Source: Sclerodactyla briareus
Taxonomy: Eukaryota; Echinodermata; Holothuroidea; Dendrochirotida; Sclerodactylidae
Assembly: GCA_026419785.1 (NCBI GenBank)
Contig: JAODTK010003743.1
Location: 113,501 to 177,500 of the forward strand
Length of the DNA stretch: 64,000 nt
Reading direction: 5' to 3'
The number at the start of each line of letters is the position of its first letter. Positions within the stretch are counted from its first letter, which is position 1. Below, one piece after another: positions 27,294 through 38,720 of this stretch. A model generated the notes under the pieces. That model saw nothing but the letters and a program-made list of their open reading frames with translations. It was not told where the DNA came from and did no database searches. The position numbers were made by a program, and so were the translations under genes.

Positions 27294-27567
27294 GGAGGCG
27301 GAGTACAGGTAGCTTGATTGCAGTTTTTGTGAACACGCTCAAGTTGGAGAACAGAGTTAATATTGTTCTGACACTTGTGATGGATGGTGATTGGCAGTGC
27401 GTAGATTATTTGCGCCGATCTCTATATTAGTGGGTTGCAGGTTTTGGAGCAAGTTCTTGGAATGTAATTTTCTCGACACTTGCTTCAGTGTGTAGCGGTC
27501 ACTCACTACCTAATCTCATTTTGATGATAATGAATACTTCAATATCTACGAAGAGAGTTTGCGTCAC

Positions 27568-27835
27568 CTAACTAGTCGTCAACTTCAATGTAAAAGGCTC
27601 CTGATTAGACGCGTGTTGCGGGTCCCCACCTTGCGAGTACACACTATGCGCATAGACTGCACGGTTATCAGCTCCCTGACAAGGGGGTGGGGTATGCCCC
27701 GACGTTGGTCCATATTCCTTACTGTTGGTGACGTAGTTCTTCTTTGTTTCTTGCAATACGCGTACACACAGCAGCCACAGCAGCCTACAGTACACGTGAT
27801 TATGGCTAGAGCCATAATCAGAAGTATAACGAATA
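27568..27835 (-). CDS. Last exon: transmembrane helix and cytoplasmic tail
   Basis: After a possible acceptor (CGGTAATTAG) the minus strand encodes a hydrophobic stretch of about 25 residues, FVILLIMALAIITCTVGCC and on, ended by the basic stop-transfer CKKQRR. A one-base shift then leads to a natural-looking polar tail that contains KNYVTNSKEYGPTSG and VYAHSVYSQGG, and stops with TAG at 27568-27570. Helix and tail lie in different frames that meet at an A-rich stretch (AAGAAACAAAGAAGAA), so one base seems to be missing there. Tyrosines in the tail (N-Y-V, E-Y-G, V-Y-A, V-Y-S) could be signalling sites, but no defined motif is seen. I found no AATAAA before the hAT element that follows. Confidence 0.55.
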
Positions 27836-27978
27836 CTAATTACCGAATAATCGTGTCGGAATCGCTGATAGGCTCTTCAGTAGTCGAACGTGCCCTGGTC
27901 GTCGGGTGAGTTGCCCTTGTTGCTGTGAGGAGAAACACATAACATCTATGAACACACACAGTACAACAAACATGGGAA

Positions 27979-28132
<154 letters not shown>

Positions 28133-28139
28133 TAGGTAG

Positions 28140-28985
28140 CTATAATATATTAGCACGCATTTTCATAACACTGCTGAAATTCCACTATGGATACCGATTC
28201 TCTGTAATTTCATACGAACCAAATCATGTATGAATATTTGCAGGATGTTGCGACACGATTATGCTTGTTCGATGTGAATTACACAAAAACGAAATTCGGG
28301 AATGAAAAAAAAAACCTCGTTTCATCTACGTAAGTTCAAAAAAACATTGCTGCGATCTCGGGTGTGAATTCAAGAATTCAATCACGAGCAAACATCACTG
28401 TCCATTATTCGCCGTATTTCGTGAGACCATAATGCCTCTTCAATGCTCGTATCGAGTGACTGTTTGTCTGCTCTCACACCCAGTACATCCATGTGTACCA
28501 TCGCTGCCTTTCACCCTACCACCAACTGGAGGTCGATTCCACCTATTCTCTAAATAGCTGATCCTCAAAAATGAATAATCAGTTTTTTTCTTTGTTTTTG
28601 TTTCTATTCGAGAAGAAATGAGCTGTGCCAATCACGTGTTTCACAACGGAGAACATCGAACCGCAATAGTATAACATAACATCTTGCAACACACATATCA
28701 TCTCTCTCCAATCATTCATAACACAGTAATTTCAGTAGCACCTCATCTTTCATTGCAGCCCCGTCCCCACCAGTTCAGTCCATGTCAGGAATTTGAATAT
28801 GTGGACATATTTGGTGGTCCGAATGAAACAATAATTTTGCAGGTTGGCAAATAGTTTTTGGGCGGTCTAAGGAAATGTCCTTTCGGATGGTGGCGCACCG
28901 CTCATTTATTCTCCCCAAACCGATTTTTTATAGCCTATTAGTAACTGACGAGAGCTCCCTAGCTAACCTTTGTAAGTTAGTTGTT
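28140..28985. other. Unassigned intronic sequence
   Basis: No exon or repeat recognised. Confidence 0.4.
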
Positions 28986-29371
28986 AGGCTAGGATTCCAT
29001 GAAGGCGTATCCGGATGGATGTGAAAATCACATGTTTACCCCCGGAAACGAAGTTCACTTACGGAAACGAAGTTTGTACAGAAGAGGAAAACACTGATGT
29101 TAATGCGAAAAAATGCAGCAGCCCATGCTCTTCGTCGTTGCTTCGCTTTGAAGGAAGAATCCGCATAGATTTACATTCGCAGTGATAGCATCCGTGTAAC
29201 GAATTGGTATTTGTGCTTATTTCGCCTATTCAGTGTAGGTTTGCCTTGATGCATAATTTTGTTTGCCTCTGTGGAACCAATTTCCATTTTGCAAAACTGA
29301 ACAGGATATGTTCAGACACTGGCCCCCGCTCGGTTCACGTACCCGCATCTGCATCTATGGAATCCTAGCCT
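28986..29371. mobile_element. MITE-like element, copy 2
   Basis: AGGCTAGGATTCCAT at 28986 is mirrored exactly by ATGGAATCCTAGCCT ending at 29371. The interior matches the right half of the 12.0 kb element (ACGAATTGGTA, TAATTTTGTTTGCCTCTGT, CACTGGCC). It is shorter, so the two copies differ by an internal deletion or duplication. Confidence 0.75.
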
Positions 29372-30074
29372 TACTGATATGATTTTTAGTTTCTTCACAA
29401 GGATTTCGACTACACAGTCGTTCGTGATGCAGTCAGGCTTAACACGTGTGCGATGAGATAGGTCACGGTGTTTCCCTTGAACGAGACACTGCACCATCAG
29501 AACAAACCCATGGACCCTGGGCTTGATTCCCCCCCCCCCCCCCCCTTTCTGCTCACTCCGCCGGCATCCCATTTTATTCAGAATTAACATACGGTACGTA
29601 TTTAAACAAATCTAAAATTATATCCTCTGACCAGGCAAGCTAGCGCAGAAGTAATATGAATTGTACTGAACTCCTTCATTGAGCGCTGAGTATGGTAGGA
29701 ATAGAGATGCTTCTCAGGACGACGATTCGTGAAACACGTTTAATTTCTTCAAAATCTTCACACCGCGACTGTCCCTGATTATACCAATAGTTTATAGACA
29801 ATAGGGTGATTGGTGACAGAACCCAAACCTGGTCCATTCGAGTTGACCTTTAAAAACAAACGTATATACCATTCAATCGGTAATGGTGGACATCTTATTC
29901 CAGAAGTTACCCCACTCAATGAACTCACGTTAAAAAAAAATATAATGGGAAAAATAGAAAAATAATAGGTAATAAAATTAATCAATGAAGTGCTGTGCAT
30001 TACAGTAGTGTAATATGTGGAGGAGAGGGTTAAGGGACACTTGTCAAGTGAAAATTCCTCTTCATTACACCGGA

Positions 30075-30322
30075 AACAAACTACCGAGGTTGGAAAAACG
30101 TGATAGGTCCACAGGGCACCATACAGTATTGTCGTGTACGCTAAATTGCTCTGCGCTTTGGGGATGTGAATTATGGTATTGTGTTCGCTGTGATTGTACT
30201 CGTCGCCGCAGGAAGATTTCAAGTTGGCAGAAATTTCTACATGCATGTCCGCAATGGAAAAGTCTCATACAGGCGTATCTCCCAGTGAAAGCCGCCCTGG
30301 CATGACGGTCGAAGGAGAGTGT
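30075..30322 (-). CDS. Possible further receptor exon
   Basis: Between a possible acceptor (CCGTCATGCCAG) and GTGTAATG the minus strand has one frame with a single stop. It includes MHVEISANLKSSCGDEYNHS and ALWTYHVFPTSVVCF. It lies downstream of the HYR exon on the same strand. The peptide looks extracellular, but I recognise no domain and the donor is weak. Confidence 0.2.
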
Positions 30323-30604
30323 TGTGCCACTTCCTTTCTGTAAAGTTTGAGAATAATTGGGTACCATCAAACGCAATCTGGTGCACCAATTAGCATCGTT
30401 TGAAGTCAAATTTAATTGACAGATCACAAAATACATAGTTAATGAAGGCGGCACACGCCCACGCTTAATGAATTCGGTCGGATTCGAGTGGTTTTGAGGG
30501 GACTGGGCAACCATTATATCAATCGTCCTCTATGTTGCTCAAAGGTGGGGACTGCAGTCGGCGGTTTACTGGCCAGCAAATGCAAACTTCAGCATTGCAC
30601 TTAC

Positions 30605-30859
30605 CTATGGAGAAATCCAGGACAATATTGAACGCACACTCGGCCTCGTTCCCAAAGTCGTCGACGTAGAGGTACTTAACCGTTGTGTTCACAACAGAGA
30701 AAAGAGACCCTGGCATGTGGGAGCGGCTGTTGTGGGCTAGGGGGACAGTAAATGTCCCATTACTTCGAGTCCACTGCTGTTGGCTCGTTCCATGAGATCG
30801 ATACGGCACGCTCGGTGGTGATAGTGATATCATTTGGACAATTCATGATAAGTGCGTGA
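30605..30859 (-). CDS. HYR (hyalin repeat) domain exon
   Basis: A good polypyrimidine acceptor (CTTCTCTTTTAACAG) precedes the exon and GTAAGT at 30604 follows it. Translation gives MNCPNDITITTERAVSISWN, then a one-base shift, then NGTFTVPLAHNS, SLFSVVNTTVKYLY and DDFGNEAECAFNIVL. This is the full HYR consensus: C-P-x-D-I at the start, W-x-E-P-T-A in the middle, G-x-x-F-x-V-x-x-T-x-V-x-Y near the end, and D-x-x-G-N-x-A-x-C-x-F closing the domain with its two cysteines. HYR domains are extracellular Ig-like adhesion modules. The shift sits at TCGAAGTAATGGG and introduces a TAA in the first frame. It is either a sequencing error or a disabling mutation. The domain otherwise looks intact. Confidence 0.85.
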
Positions 30860-31062
30860 CTGTTAAAAGAGAAGAAAGTACACGATATACTGTGCAGTTT
30901 GACAAACTGGATGTTTGTACATGGTCTTTTATGAATACACCCACCTAAGAAAAACACGGATACGGAATACGACCTAATCACGGGGCGGTTAACCCACGCA
31001 ATAGCTGCTAGGTGTTCACGTTTGACAAACCATTGGAAGCATTGTGCCGTGCAAGTAACGTC

Positions 31063-31255
31063 TTATGCGGAAAATTGGCGAATCAGAAAGTTCTTTCAAT
31101 GAAAGCCTGGTCTACCATTGGCACGCGGTGGTGTGTGTGCCATCGGAGCTTGATCATTGTAATCCCCTGCTGTACGGACAACCCGATGTTCATTTACAAT
31201 GTCTCCAACGAGTTCAGAATGCATACAAATATACACTGTCCCGTTGAAGAATGCT
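31063..31255 (+). pseudogene. LINE (CR1/L2-like) RT fragment
   Basis: Plus-strand translation gives LRKIGE followed, after a gap, by SELDHCNPLLYGQPD and LQRVQNA. This is the S-x-L-D-Y-C-N-x-L-L-Y-G-L-P ... L-Q-R-V-Q-N-A block found before the C-terminal region of many CR1/L2-type polymerases. Only about 60 residues remain. It lies in an intron, antisense to the receptor gene. Confidence 0.75.
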
Positions 31256-31357
31256 CAATCTTTCACCGGAGCTTTCGGAGCCATCAATCGCTGGGCGACA
31301 ATATCTTAAATAGTCCACATGACCCCATTATTTGGATACTGTATGTCAGACAGGCAC

Positions 31358-31465
31358 AGGTTCCACTTTCAAAGTCTATTATATGATCCGACCGGGAATC
31401 AAAACCCGATCTCCCAGGTGGAGGGCCAACGCTCACACTCTTTTGCGCCTCTTGGTTGTAGAACA
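31358..31465 (-). repeat. tRNA-derived SINE, copy 2
   Basis: The minus strand reads CCACCTGGGAGATCGGGTTT, then a B-box-like TGATTCCCGGTCGG, then ATCATATAATAGACTTTGAA. It matches the copy at 13345-13440 over both the tRNA-like part and the unrelated body. It immediately follows the LINE fragment at 31.1 kb. Confidence 0.65.
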
Positions 31466-31527
31466 AGTCACATCCTACAATATATCGTGTTGTTATTGAA
31501 GATCAACTGGCGTGGCATGGCATATAT

Positions 31528-31529
<2 letters not shown>

Positions 31530-31611
<82 letters not shown>

Positions 31612-31634
31612 ATATATTATATATATATATATAT
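31530..31634. repeat. (TA)n microsatellite
   Basis: About 105 bp of alternating TA with small interruptions. Confidence 0.95.
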
Positions 31635-31689
31635 CCGACTTCTTTTATGACTCAGTCTTTGTAGCGTGATGAATATGTATGACATGTTG

Positions 31690-33010
31690 GGGTGGTGATG
31701 TGACTGCTAATAATAAGAAACGCATTGATTCTGTTTTGAAGATTCATGAACACTTGTGTCATGGGAGGGGGTCATGACGCCACGGTAGTGTTCACTTAAG
31801 TTGCTTTTCTCCAAAGTTTCAGTGAATGGATGAGGAGGCATAGTATCATTGGAGGCTATGTCCAGATCGAATATTCTTCTGATCTATCAATGGGGTTGCT
31901 CCTCGTTTTGGTTTTGTTTTTCTTTTAAAACATTGAAGATTTGTGGCTAACCATAAGAAGTAGTCCTTATTGGACTCAATATGTTTATTTGAGCAGTTCA
32001 AATTCCCCATAATTGGAGGTCACATCCTTTCTGAATACTTGATATACTTAGGAATATCCAGTTTTCTTTTTTCATTCAGTTTTGTTTCATTTAGGGGACT
32101 TGATGGCGGGCGTCTGGTAGGAATTAGCAATCATTTAATATGTCAACCTTATACAGCACTATTGATGTTTAGGTGGCATTAAAGGAGGCACCATCCTATC
32201 CATTTTGACTAGCTGGGGGAGTACCAGAGGTTCATTCACTTCCTTCTTCTGGATAATTGTGAATTTCTTCTCCAGGGACAGCTAATTGACATATTTGACA
32301 GACAGAGAGGATGCAGTAGCAATGATAAGCCTAGAACTGATCTTGGCCACATGGCCTTCTTTAGAACGGCAGTCAGGACCGAAGTTCAGTGGGGGGGTAA
32401 CAAATGAGATTATATTGACTTAAGCTTTTTTTTATTGTCCTTTTTTGTTGTTGACTTCCACCACCGTGATGGCTGCCTGACTATGATTTCGTGTTAAGTA
32501 GGACCCTTTCTAACTGCTTTCTTGATTACGGTATTCCCCTTTTCTCCCTTCTAGCCTCCATGACTGGGACCTTCCTTTAGAGTGCTACATGGGCTCGCCC
32601 ACGGTTGTGCATTTTTTTCTCTTCTTTGTCAACTGAGCTTTTTTTTTCACTTGATGTTAGCCCCCCTCACCGAAGACACTTCTCTTGGGTGATGCAGCAT
32701 TATAGGTGTTCCAATTGTTGGCAATTTGTAGCATTGTATCACATTTGGGAGTTCGTGTACGCTAACTCGATGTGGGTGTATCCTATATTTGATGCCTTCT
32801 TTTATTGCCTTCTCTTTGTCCACTTCAGATTTGAGGCCCACTTTGACTTTCCCGTGGGAGAACCCAGAGCCCGGGAGATAATCCTCTTGGTGAATATATG
32901 ATTTGGGCATTCTCTTTTAGTTGCTGGCTTACTAGTTTCCCAGTGAATGTTTTTGGGTGATCCTGCCTTTCGGGTTTCCCAGGCTTCTGACTCCAAGGAA
33001 TTAACAAGAG
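31690..33010 (-). pseudogene. Retrotransposon ORF1 (gag-like, CCHC) remnant
   Basis: Frame-shifted minus-strand translation near 32680-32800 gives a segment matching I-K-x-G-Y-x-H followed by CYKCQQLEHL and then CITQEKCLR-x-GG. This is the arrangement before and within the zinc knuckles of LINE ORF1 proteins (C-x2-C-x4-H-x3/4-C, then C-x-R-C-G). Upstream, 32800-33000 is open and polar (RIISRALGSPTGKSKWASNL). Further downstream to about 31690 the frame is Ser/Thr/Asn-rich, as in ORF1 tails, but with many stops. The outer limits are guesses. Confidence 0.5.
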
Positions 33011-33019
33011 GTTATGGCC

Positions 33020-34225
33020 AAATTCTCGTTTCGGCGAAAGACCGGATAGTACTGTTAGCTCGTGTGTAATTGTTGAAATTTGAACATTGTTTTTTTTTCA
33101 CACCAAGCTAGCATAACGCTTATCTTCCAAACATCTTCCTTGATCCCACTTACTATGATTGGGAGAATCTTTTTGTTACTTCACCTGTGAGGGGGAGGGC
33201 TTATCTCTAAGAAGGAGGAGCACATGTGGGACGATTTAGGGACCGCTTATTGGGTTGAAACTACCTCCTCCCCACTACAAGGCCAAATACATGCATGCAC
33301 GTACTCGTGGAACAGTCCCACAATTACCAGCTTAACGTAGCGATAGAACGTGTAGTGGTTCAAGGGCCCAAGCATCTGTTTTGAAGGCCAACGCGTGTGG
33401 ACTTAATACGTCCTACTAACTAAGTCTTACTATGCATGTCTTTTGCCTTGTTCGTTGAGGTTTTATTCTATTGCTGTCACTCGACTGAAGAAGTCCCAGG
33501 GTGACCGAAAATTTCCGAAATTATTTCTCGTATTCCCTATGTCAACACACGCGTATTTAAATGCGTAATCCGCCATCCCTTTATATTCATATCTGGATAC
33601 ACGTGGGACTGTCATCCTAAGGTCAAAATTGCAATATATGTAAGGCGCAAAAAACGAGATTGGAGAACTAATAATGAACTTTAAGTGACAAAACGTGAGT
33701 TATCCGGATCAAAACAGTGGTATAAACAGTTAACTAAGAACCCGAAGTGAAAGAGACAACGTTGCGTTGCAACTCTTTGACAATTAACGAGTAACGAAGT
33801 AGCCGACGCCAAGTACACAGACGGCGAGCACGGCTATAGACAGAAACTAATCAACGGAACACAAAGGAAGGGACTTTTGAATCACAATGCATGGCAAAAA
33901 TGATCCCTAAAAAGCTGATTGAAACTGCCGAAAATGTGCAAGACGAAAGCGGTCAAATTTACAATTTATCCGCTGGGTGTCATTGTTCCAGTTTAAATTG
34001 AGTTTATGTCTGCCGCTAGAGCTACTGCGTGTCGTGTTATTACCGTTACAGGAACAGCTCCGTCACCCGATGTCACTAATGACGCAGCAGAAGGGGGGTT
34101 TAAAAAAAAATGTCCGGGCGACTGGAGACCATCTATCATTTTGCATAATGTAGCGGACGTGTTCAGTGACCGATCAGATGAACGCCTACAGGTTTCACCA
34201 CCATAATAATTTGTTGCAGCGATGA
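33020..34225. other. Unassigned intronic sequence
   Basis: No exon with convincing domain content was found. Confidence 0.4.
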
Positions 34226-34229
34226 TACG

Positions 34230-34346
34230 TGATCACATATACACTTTTTCGAAAGCAGTGAACATGGTCTCTAACCTGAACCTGAAAAGTGCCTATAATA
34301 TATATATATATAATATATATATATATATATCTAATATATAATATTA

Positions 34347-34391
<45 letters not shown>

Positions 34392-34511
34392 TGTATATAT
34401 AGATATATATCTGTATATAATAATATATATATATATATATCTATATAGTATTAGATATAATATATATATATAGATATATATATTTTCTATATATAATATA
34501 ATATATATATA

Positions 34512-34546
<35 letters not shown>

Positions 34547-34612
34547 GGCACTTTTCAGGTTCAGGTTAGATACCATTGTCACGTGCGTTTCGAAAATGGT
34601 AGTTATATCTGA
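34230..34612. mobile_element. Foldback element with (TA)n core
   Basis: The left arm 34263-34297 (CTAACCTGAACCTGAAAAGT, then GCCTATA) is mirrored by 34544-34580 with one mismatch. Weaker pairing continues outward to about 34233 and 34612 (TTTTCGAAA in both arms). The 34294-34546 core is almost pure TA with CTATATAG insertions that can also pair. The whole could fold into a single hairpin. It may be a MITE whose centre expanded as a microsatellite. Confidence 0.7.
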
Positions 34613-34734
34613 AATATTTTATTGGCGAAGAAGCACTCTCTTTGTGCTGCATTCGGCCTATAGGGCAAGAGAGTTGCCCCTCCCTAATGTATTTAATCAG
34701 AATATATGACACGTAATACACGAACTGTTAATTA

Positions 34735-34850
34735 TGTGTGTTAATGTGGTGTGGTGTGTTTGTGTGTGTGTGTATGTTGTGTGTGTGTGTTGGGTGTGTG
34801 CGTGTTGTGTGGTGTGTGTGGGGGCGTTCGTGTGTGTGAGAGTGTGAATA
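34735..34850 (+). repeat. (TG)n-rich microsatellite
   Basis: Imperfect GTGT repeat with interruptions. Confidence 0.9.
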
Positions 34851-35097
34851 TCTGTGGGGGGTGAGCGTTCTTCGCATGACATTCTTTAAACTGAGCCGTC
34901 GAACCGCGCGGTCTATCTCGTGCCTTCGCTTGTGCAATGTCTCGGCAGAATCTTAAGCAGACCTTCGTCCTGTGGACGCGCCTGTTTAACGATTTCTGGT
35001 ATCTTTTTTTCTACCTTTTATTATTTTGTAGTTCTTTTTTACTGCGAGCCTATAATTTTCCACTATGGAGGACCAATAACGTTTTACTTCCTCACTG

Positions 35098-35235
35098 TAC
35101 TACTTACTTACTTACTTACTTCCTTACTACTCCCTCCCTCCCTCCCTCCACTCCCTCACTTACTTACTTTAATTACTTACTTAACTTACTTACTTACTCC
35201 CATCCCTCCCTCCCTCACTTCACTCCTTACTTTAC
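35098..35235 (+). repeat. (TTAC)n and (CCCT)n tetranucleotide array
   Basis: Alternating blocks of TTAC/CTTA and CCCT repeats, two rounds each. Confidence 0.9.
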
Positions 35236-36417
35236 TGACTGAAGCCTGACTGAGGCATCCCTTATCTCCCTGAGAATCCAGCGAAGCTGCGAAAACCACG
35301 GGCTATGGGACCTCCCCGGCAGCCGCTCCCACCCGCCGATCCCGTTCCGTCCAGGAGAACGCGCCGAATGCCTAAAACCATGCCAGTGGACGATCATGAA
35401 CAGGCAACTAACCTTCACCATTACTGCCTCCTCAAGATTCCTGACAATAGATTGCACAGTCCTGCTAGCGGTTTCCGATGATGGCGGCAAAGTGAATAAG
35501 TGAACCGGAAAGCCCAAAAAGGTTAAGTGATTCTTTGGCCTGCCTCGATGGTCGATGACCTCGGAGGGAGATTGCCCTGACGCCCCCCAAAAACATATGG
35601 ACCAAGTACTTACAGGAGAGCCCATGTATCAAAGATAAAGGATTCTTGTACTCCTCATAAGAAGCTGTAACTAAATTCCAGTTCTGGTCGGCCCTGCATT
35701 CTGGACTTACCGTGATCACACTATGTTTCATACGTCACCCACTGTTGGCCCTCGACCTGACCAAAACCACAAGGTTCATGGCCCCATCATGGGATAGTCA
35801 CGTACCAAGTGTGAGCTAAATCCATCCAGATGGGGCTGAGTACTCGTGTTGTCAAATCCAACATTGATAAAAAATGTCAATTTTCTAAAAGAGTAGTCCC
35901 ATAACAGAAGCCACGCTCCAGATTCCAGCTTGATCGGGCCAAATATTAGACTTCTAGACGCGTGTTTATAAAGTTTTCAGACATTGATCTCTAGTGACTC
36001 AGAGACATTTAATCGATCCCAAAACAACGGGGATCATTTTTCATTATGGGGAACGCATATACTGAATATGACTCCATTCGTTCAGGTGGTGAGGTCGAGG
36101 TATCGTGTTAAAGAGCAACATTTACCATGATGTCAATTTTTCTCAATGTTCTCATCTTTCCCTAAGAGGACCCCCGGTCAACATCGAAAACATCACGGTT
36201 CTTGTGCTCACGTAGGAAATCTACTCACCAAACGTCAACTTGATCAGACCAAGCATTCTGGATATATCGTGTTAAGAATTAAACCTCGGCCTGCGGTGAC
36301 CTCAGATGGACATTTGACTGACCGAAAAACAATATGATTATGTGTGCACCCAATACAAAGTATAGCCGATGATACAGCTCGGGTCTAGTTACGGTTTACA
36401 GCTGGCGACCACACACA

Positions 36418-36545
36418 AAGGTCCACACAGACAGACAGGCACACGCACGCACACCACCACACACTCACAACGCCACTCAAACGCACCACGCACACACGAA
36501 CGCACACGCACACACGAACGCACACGCACACGCACGCAGACACAT
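36418..36545 (+). repeat. (CA)n/(CACG)n microsatellite
   Basis: Imperfect ACAC and ACGC repeats, including CACACGAACGCACACG units. Confidence 0.9.
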
Positions 36546-36894
36546 AAAATTCCTCTCAAGATTCTTTGGAACTTCGTCAAGGTATAAGAAAGGAAATTTC
36601 GCCTGCAGCCCGAGCGGACATCCCCCCCACGACCATGCAAGATGACACAAGACCTCCACGTTGCAACTAGTGCAAATATCGTGACCGCCATACACCAGTA
36701 TTCAGTGGCTTCAGACTCACATACTAACGAGGGGTCTGTGAACCTATTCCCGCACGGAAAGAGTTACTGATGACACTTCCGACAGTAAGTAGACAACAGG
36801 ACTCCGTTGAACTCCACATTTCCCCAGACTTGCAACTGAACGAAAACTACTGAAGGACTGGGGTCCCGGTCACGGCCACATAGAACCCCTCAGC

Positions 36895-37216
36895 GGAATT
36901 GGCCTCTCGACAGCTCGACTACTATTTCTTCCAATTCGTTCGGCGGTACTGACCAAAATCTCATCAGCGTACGTGAAGCTAATAAAACTTTGTGTGCATT
37001 TAACAAGCTGAATGACATCAAACCTTCCGTAAACCTCCCACCGTGCACCACAGTGCAAATGTTATTTTCAGGTAGATTATGCATTATTTCTGATTCTTTC
37101 TCAGACTGGTTTGATACCAGAGGACTGTGACCACAATGGACCATCACACAGTTGAGACGATCTGACACCTGATCTGATTCTATTACACATTGAGGTGTAG
37201 CATGGGTTTCATACAA
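36895..37216 (-). CDS. Possible YWTD-propeller exon
   Basis: The minus strand is open for 108 codons. Its second half, NAHKVLLASRTLMRFWSVPP followed by NELEEIVVEL, resembles the first strand of an LDL-receptor class B propeller (a V-L-L-A-S-x-x-x-I-R start followed by an acidic turn and a V-x-L). It lies downstream of the confirmed YWTD exons on the same strand, where a second propeller would be expected. Splice sites are not clear and no W-T-D motif is included, so this remains tentative. Confidence 0.35.
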
Positions 37217-37755
37217 ACGCTGCCTTGTCCGGTCTCTACTTCACAGAGACTGATGTCGATTCACAGAAAACGCGTTGAACGATGGGTGAAACGCGGTTCA
37301 TGCACACGTTTCGCGAACATAAATGTTCACTGTTATTCTACATTATTATACATTATGTTCAATGCTAGTTAGTGCCAAACACAGTAAATGACTTGACACA
37401 AATCTACGAAATCTAATAAACAAAATCTGATTATATATGCCTAGTACTTTTCACCTTCAACGCTGTTTAATATTTCTCGACTTGATGGGGCACATGGTTG
37501 TCTGTATGTTTGTGTCACTGGACTCTACCAAGACGCTTTAACGGAGTAGGAAGAATGTAGCAAAAATCTAACCTTCCTTCGCATATAATCCCTGGTCCTT
37601 CCAAGAAACTCCAAAATAGCTGGCTGCAAATGCCGTTACATTCGTGTTTATCTGTGTCAGAGACAATATGTAACTAGACATCTGTATCAGTCGTCCCGCT
37701 TTTTTAATCAAATCTTTTTGATCCTTGACGAGTCAGAGATCTGTGGCAGTTCATG

Positions 37756-37805
37756 ACAGTGTGTGTGTGCGTGTGTGTGTGTGTGTGTGAGTGTGCGTGT
37801 GTGTG
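37756..37805 (+). repeat. (GT)n microsatellite
   Basis: About 50 bp of GT with GCGT and GAGT interruptions, directly before the satellite array. Confidence 0.9.
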
Positions 37806-37810
37806 ACGCC

Positions 37811-38720
37811 TAGCCTTGTTAACACGATAACTCAACCCCGCTTGGCTGAATCAAGTTCATACTTTGCATATGGGTTCCCCTAATGAGTACATGATCCTTA
37901 TTGTTTTGGGGTCAGGTCAAAGGTCATCTGAGTTCAAGAGAGGTCAAAGTCTGAAAAACTCTTGTTAACACGATATGTCCAGAATGCCTGGTCGTAATTC
38001 AGGTTGAAATTCCATATGCAGCTTTCTCATGAGGAGTAAGGAACCCTGTTGTTTTTTGTGTAAATCAGGGGTCAGATGTGGAAAAAAATTGGAAATTGTG
38101 AAAAAATTGATAATCTGGCCAATTTTTAGCTCGTTAACACGATAACTCGACCCCACTTAGATGGATAAAGCTTCTTACTTGTATATGGGTTCTCCATTAT
38201 GAGTACATGATCCTTATTGTTTTGGGGTCAGGTCAAAGGTCATCTGAGTTCAAGAGAGGTCAAAGTTTGAAAATCTTGTTAACACGTATGTCCAGAAGCT
38301 GGGTCGGATTAAGGTTGACAAACTCAGTATGCAGCTTTCTCATGAGGAGTAGAAACCCTTAGTGTATGGTGTAATCCGGGGGTTCAGGATTCGAATGAAA
38401 AATGGGAAATTGTGACCAAACGGACAATTAGCCAATGTAGTCGTAACACATAACTCGACCCACTGGATGGATAAAGTTCACCCCCACCCCCCCCCCCCCC
38501 CTTACGTGGTATGTGTGTTTCCCTGATGAGTACATGAACTCTGTTGTTTTTGGTCCGGTCAGAGATCGTCTGAGGTCACCAGAGGTCAAAGTGTGAAACC
38601 TTGTAAACAGAATGGTCGTTCGGGGTCTGATCATGTGTTGAAATTTAGTGTGTAGCTTTTATATGGGGAGTACAGGAACCCTATTGTTTTTGGTTTAGTT
38701 TCGGGAAATTTGTCAGATGT
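37811..38720 (+). repeat. Satellite of about 310 bp units (three copies)
   Basis: The word TTAACACGATAACTC or a variant starts units at about 37819, 38134 and 38442, a period of 309-315 bp. Each unit has a half-repeat structure: AACACGATA appears again about 150 bp later, followed by GTCCAGAA. Units 1 and 2 contain AGGTCAAAGGTCA (37914-37926 and 38230-38242), a perfect direct repeat of AGGTCA with one-base spacing, and a further AGGTCA 15 bp on. Unit 3 is diverged. Partial copies lie at 41260-41560 and inside the hAT-like element at 26.8 kb. Confidence 0.85.

Noticed and set aside
34697..34937. His/Thr-rich frames on the minus strand
   Set aside because: Translation of a (TG)n repeat.
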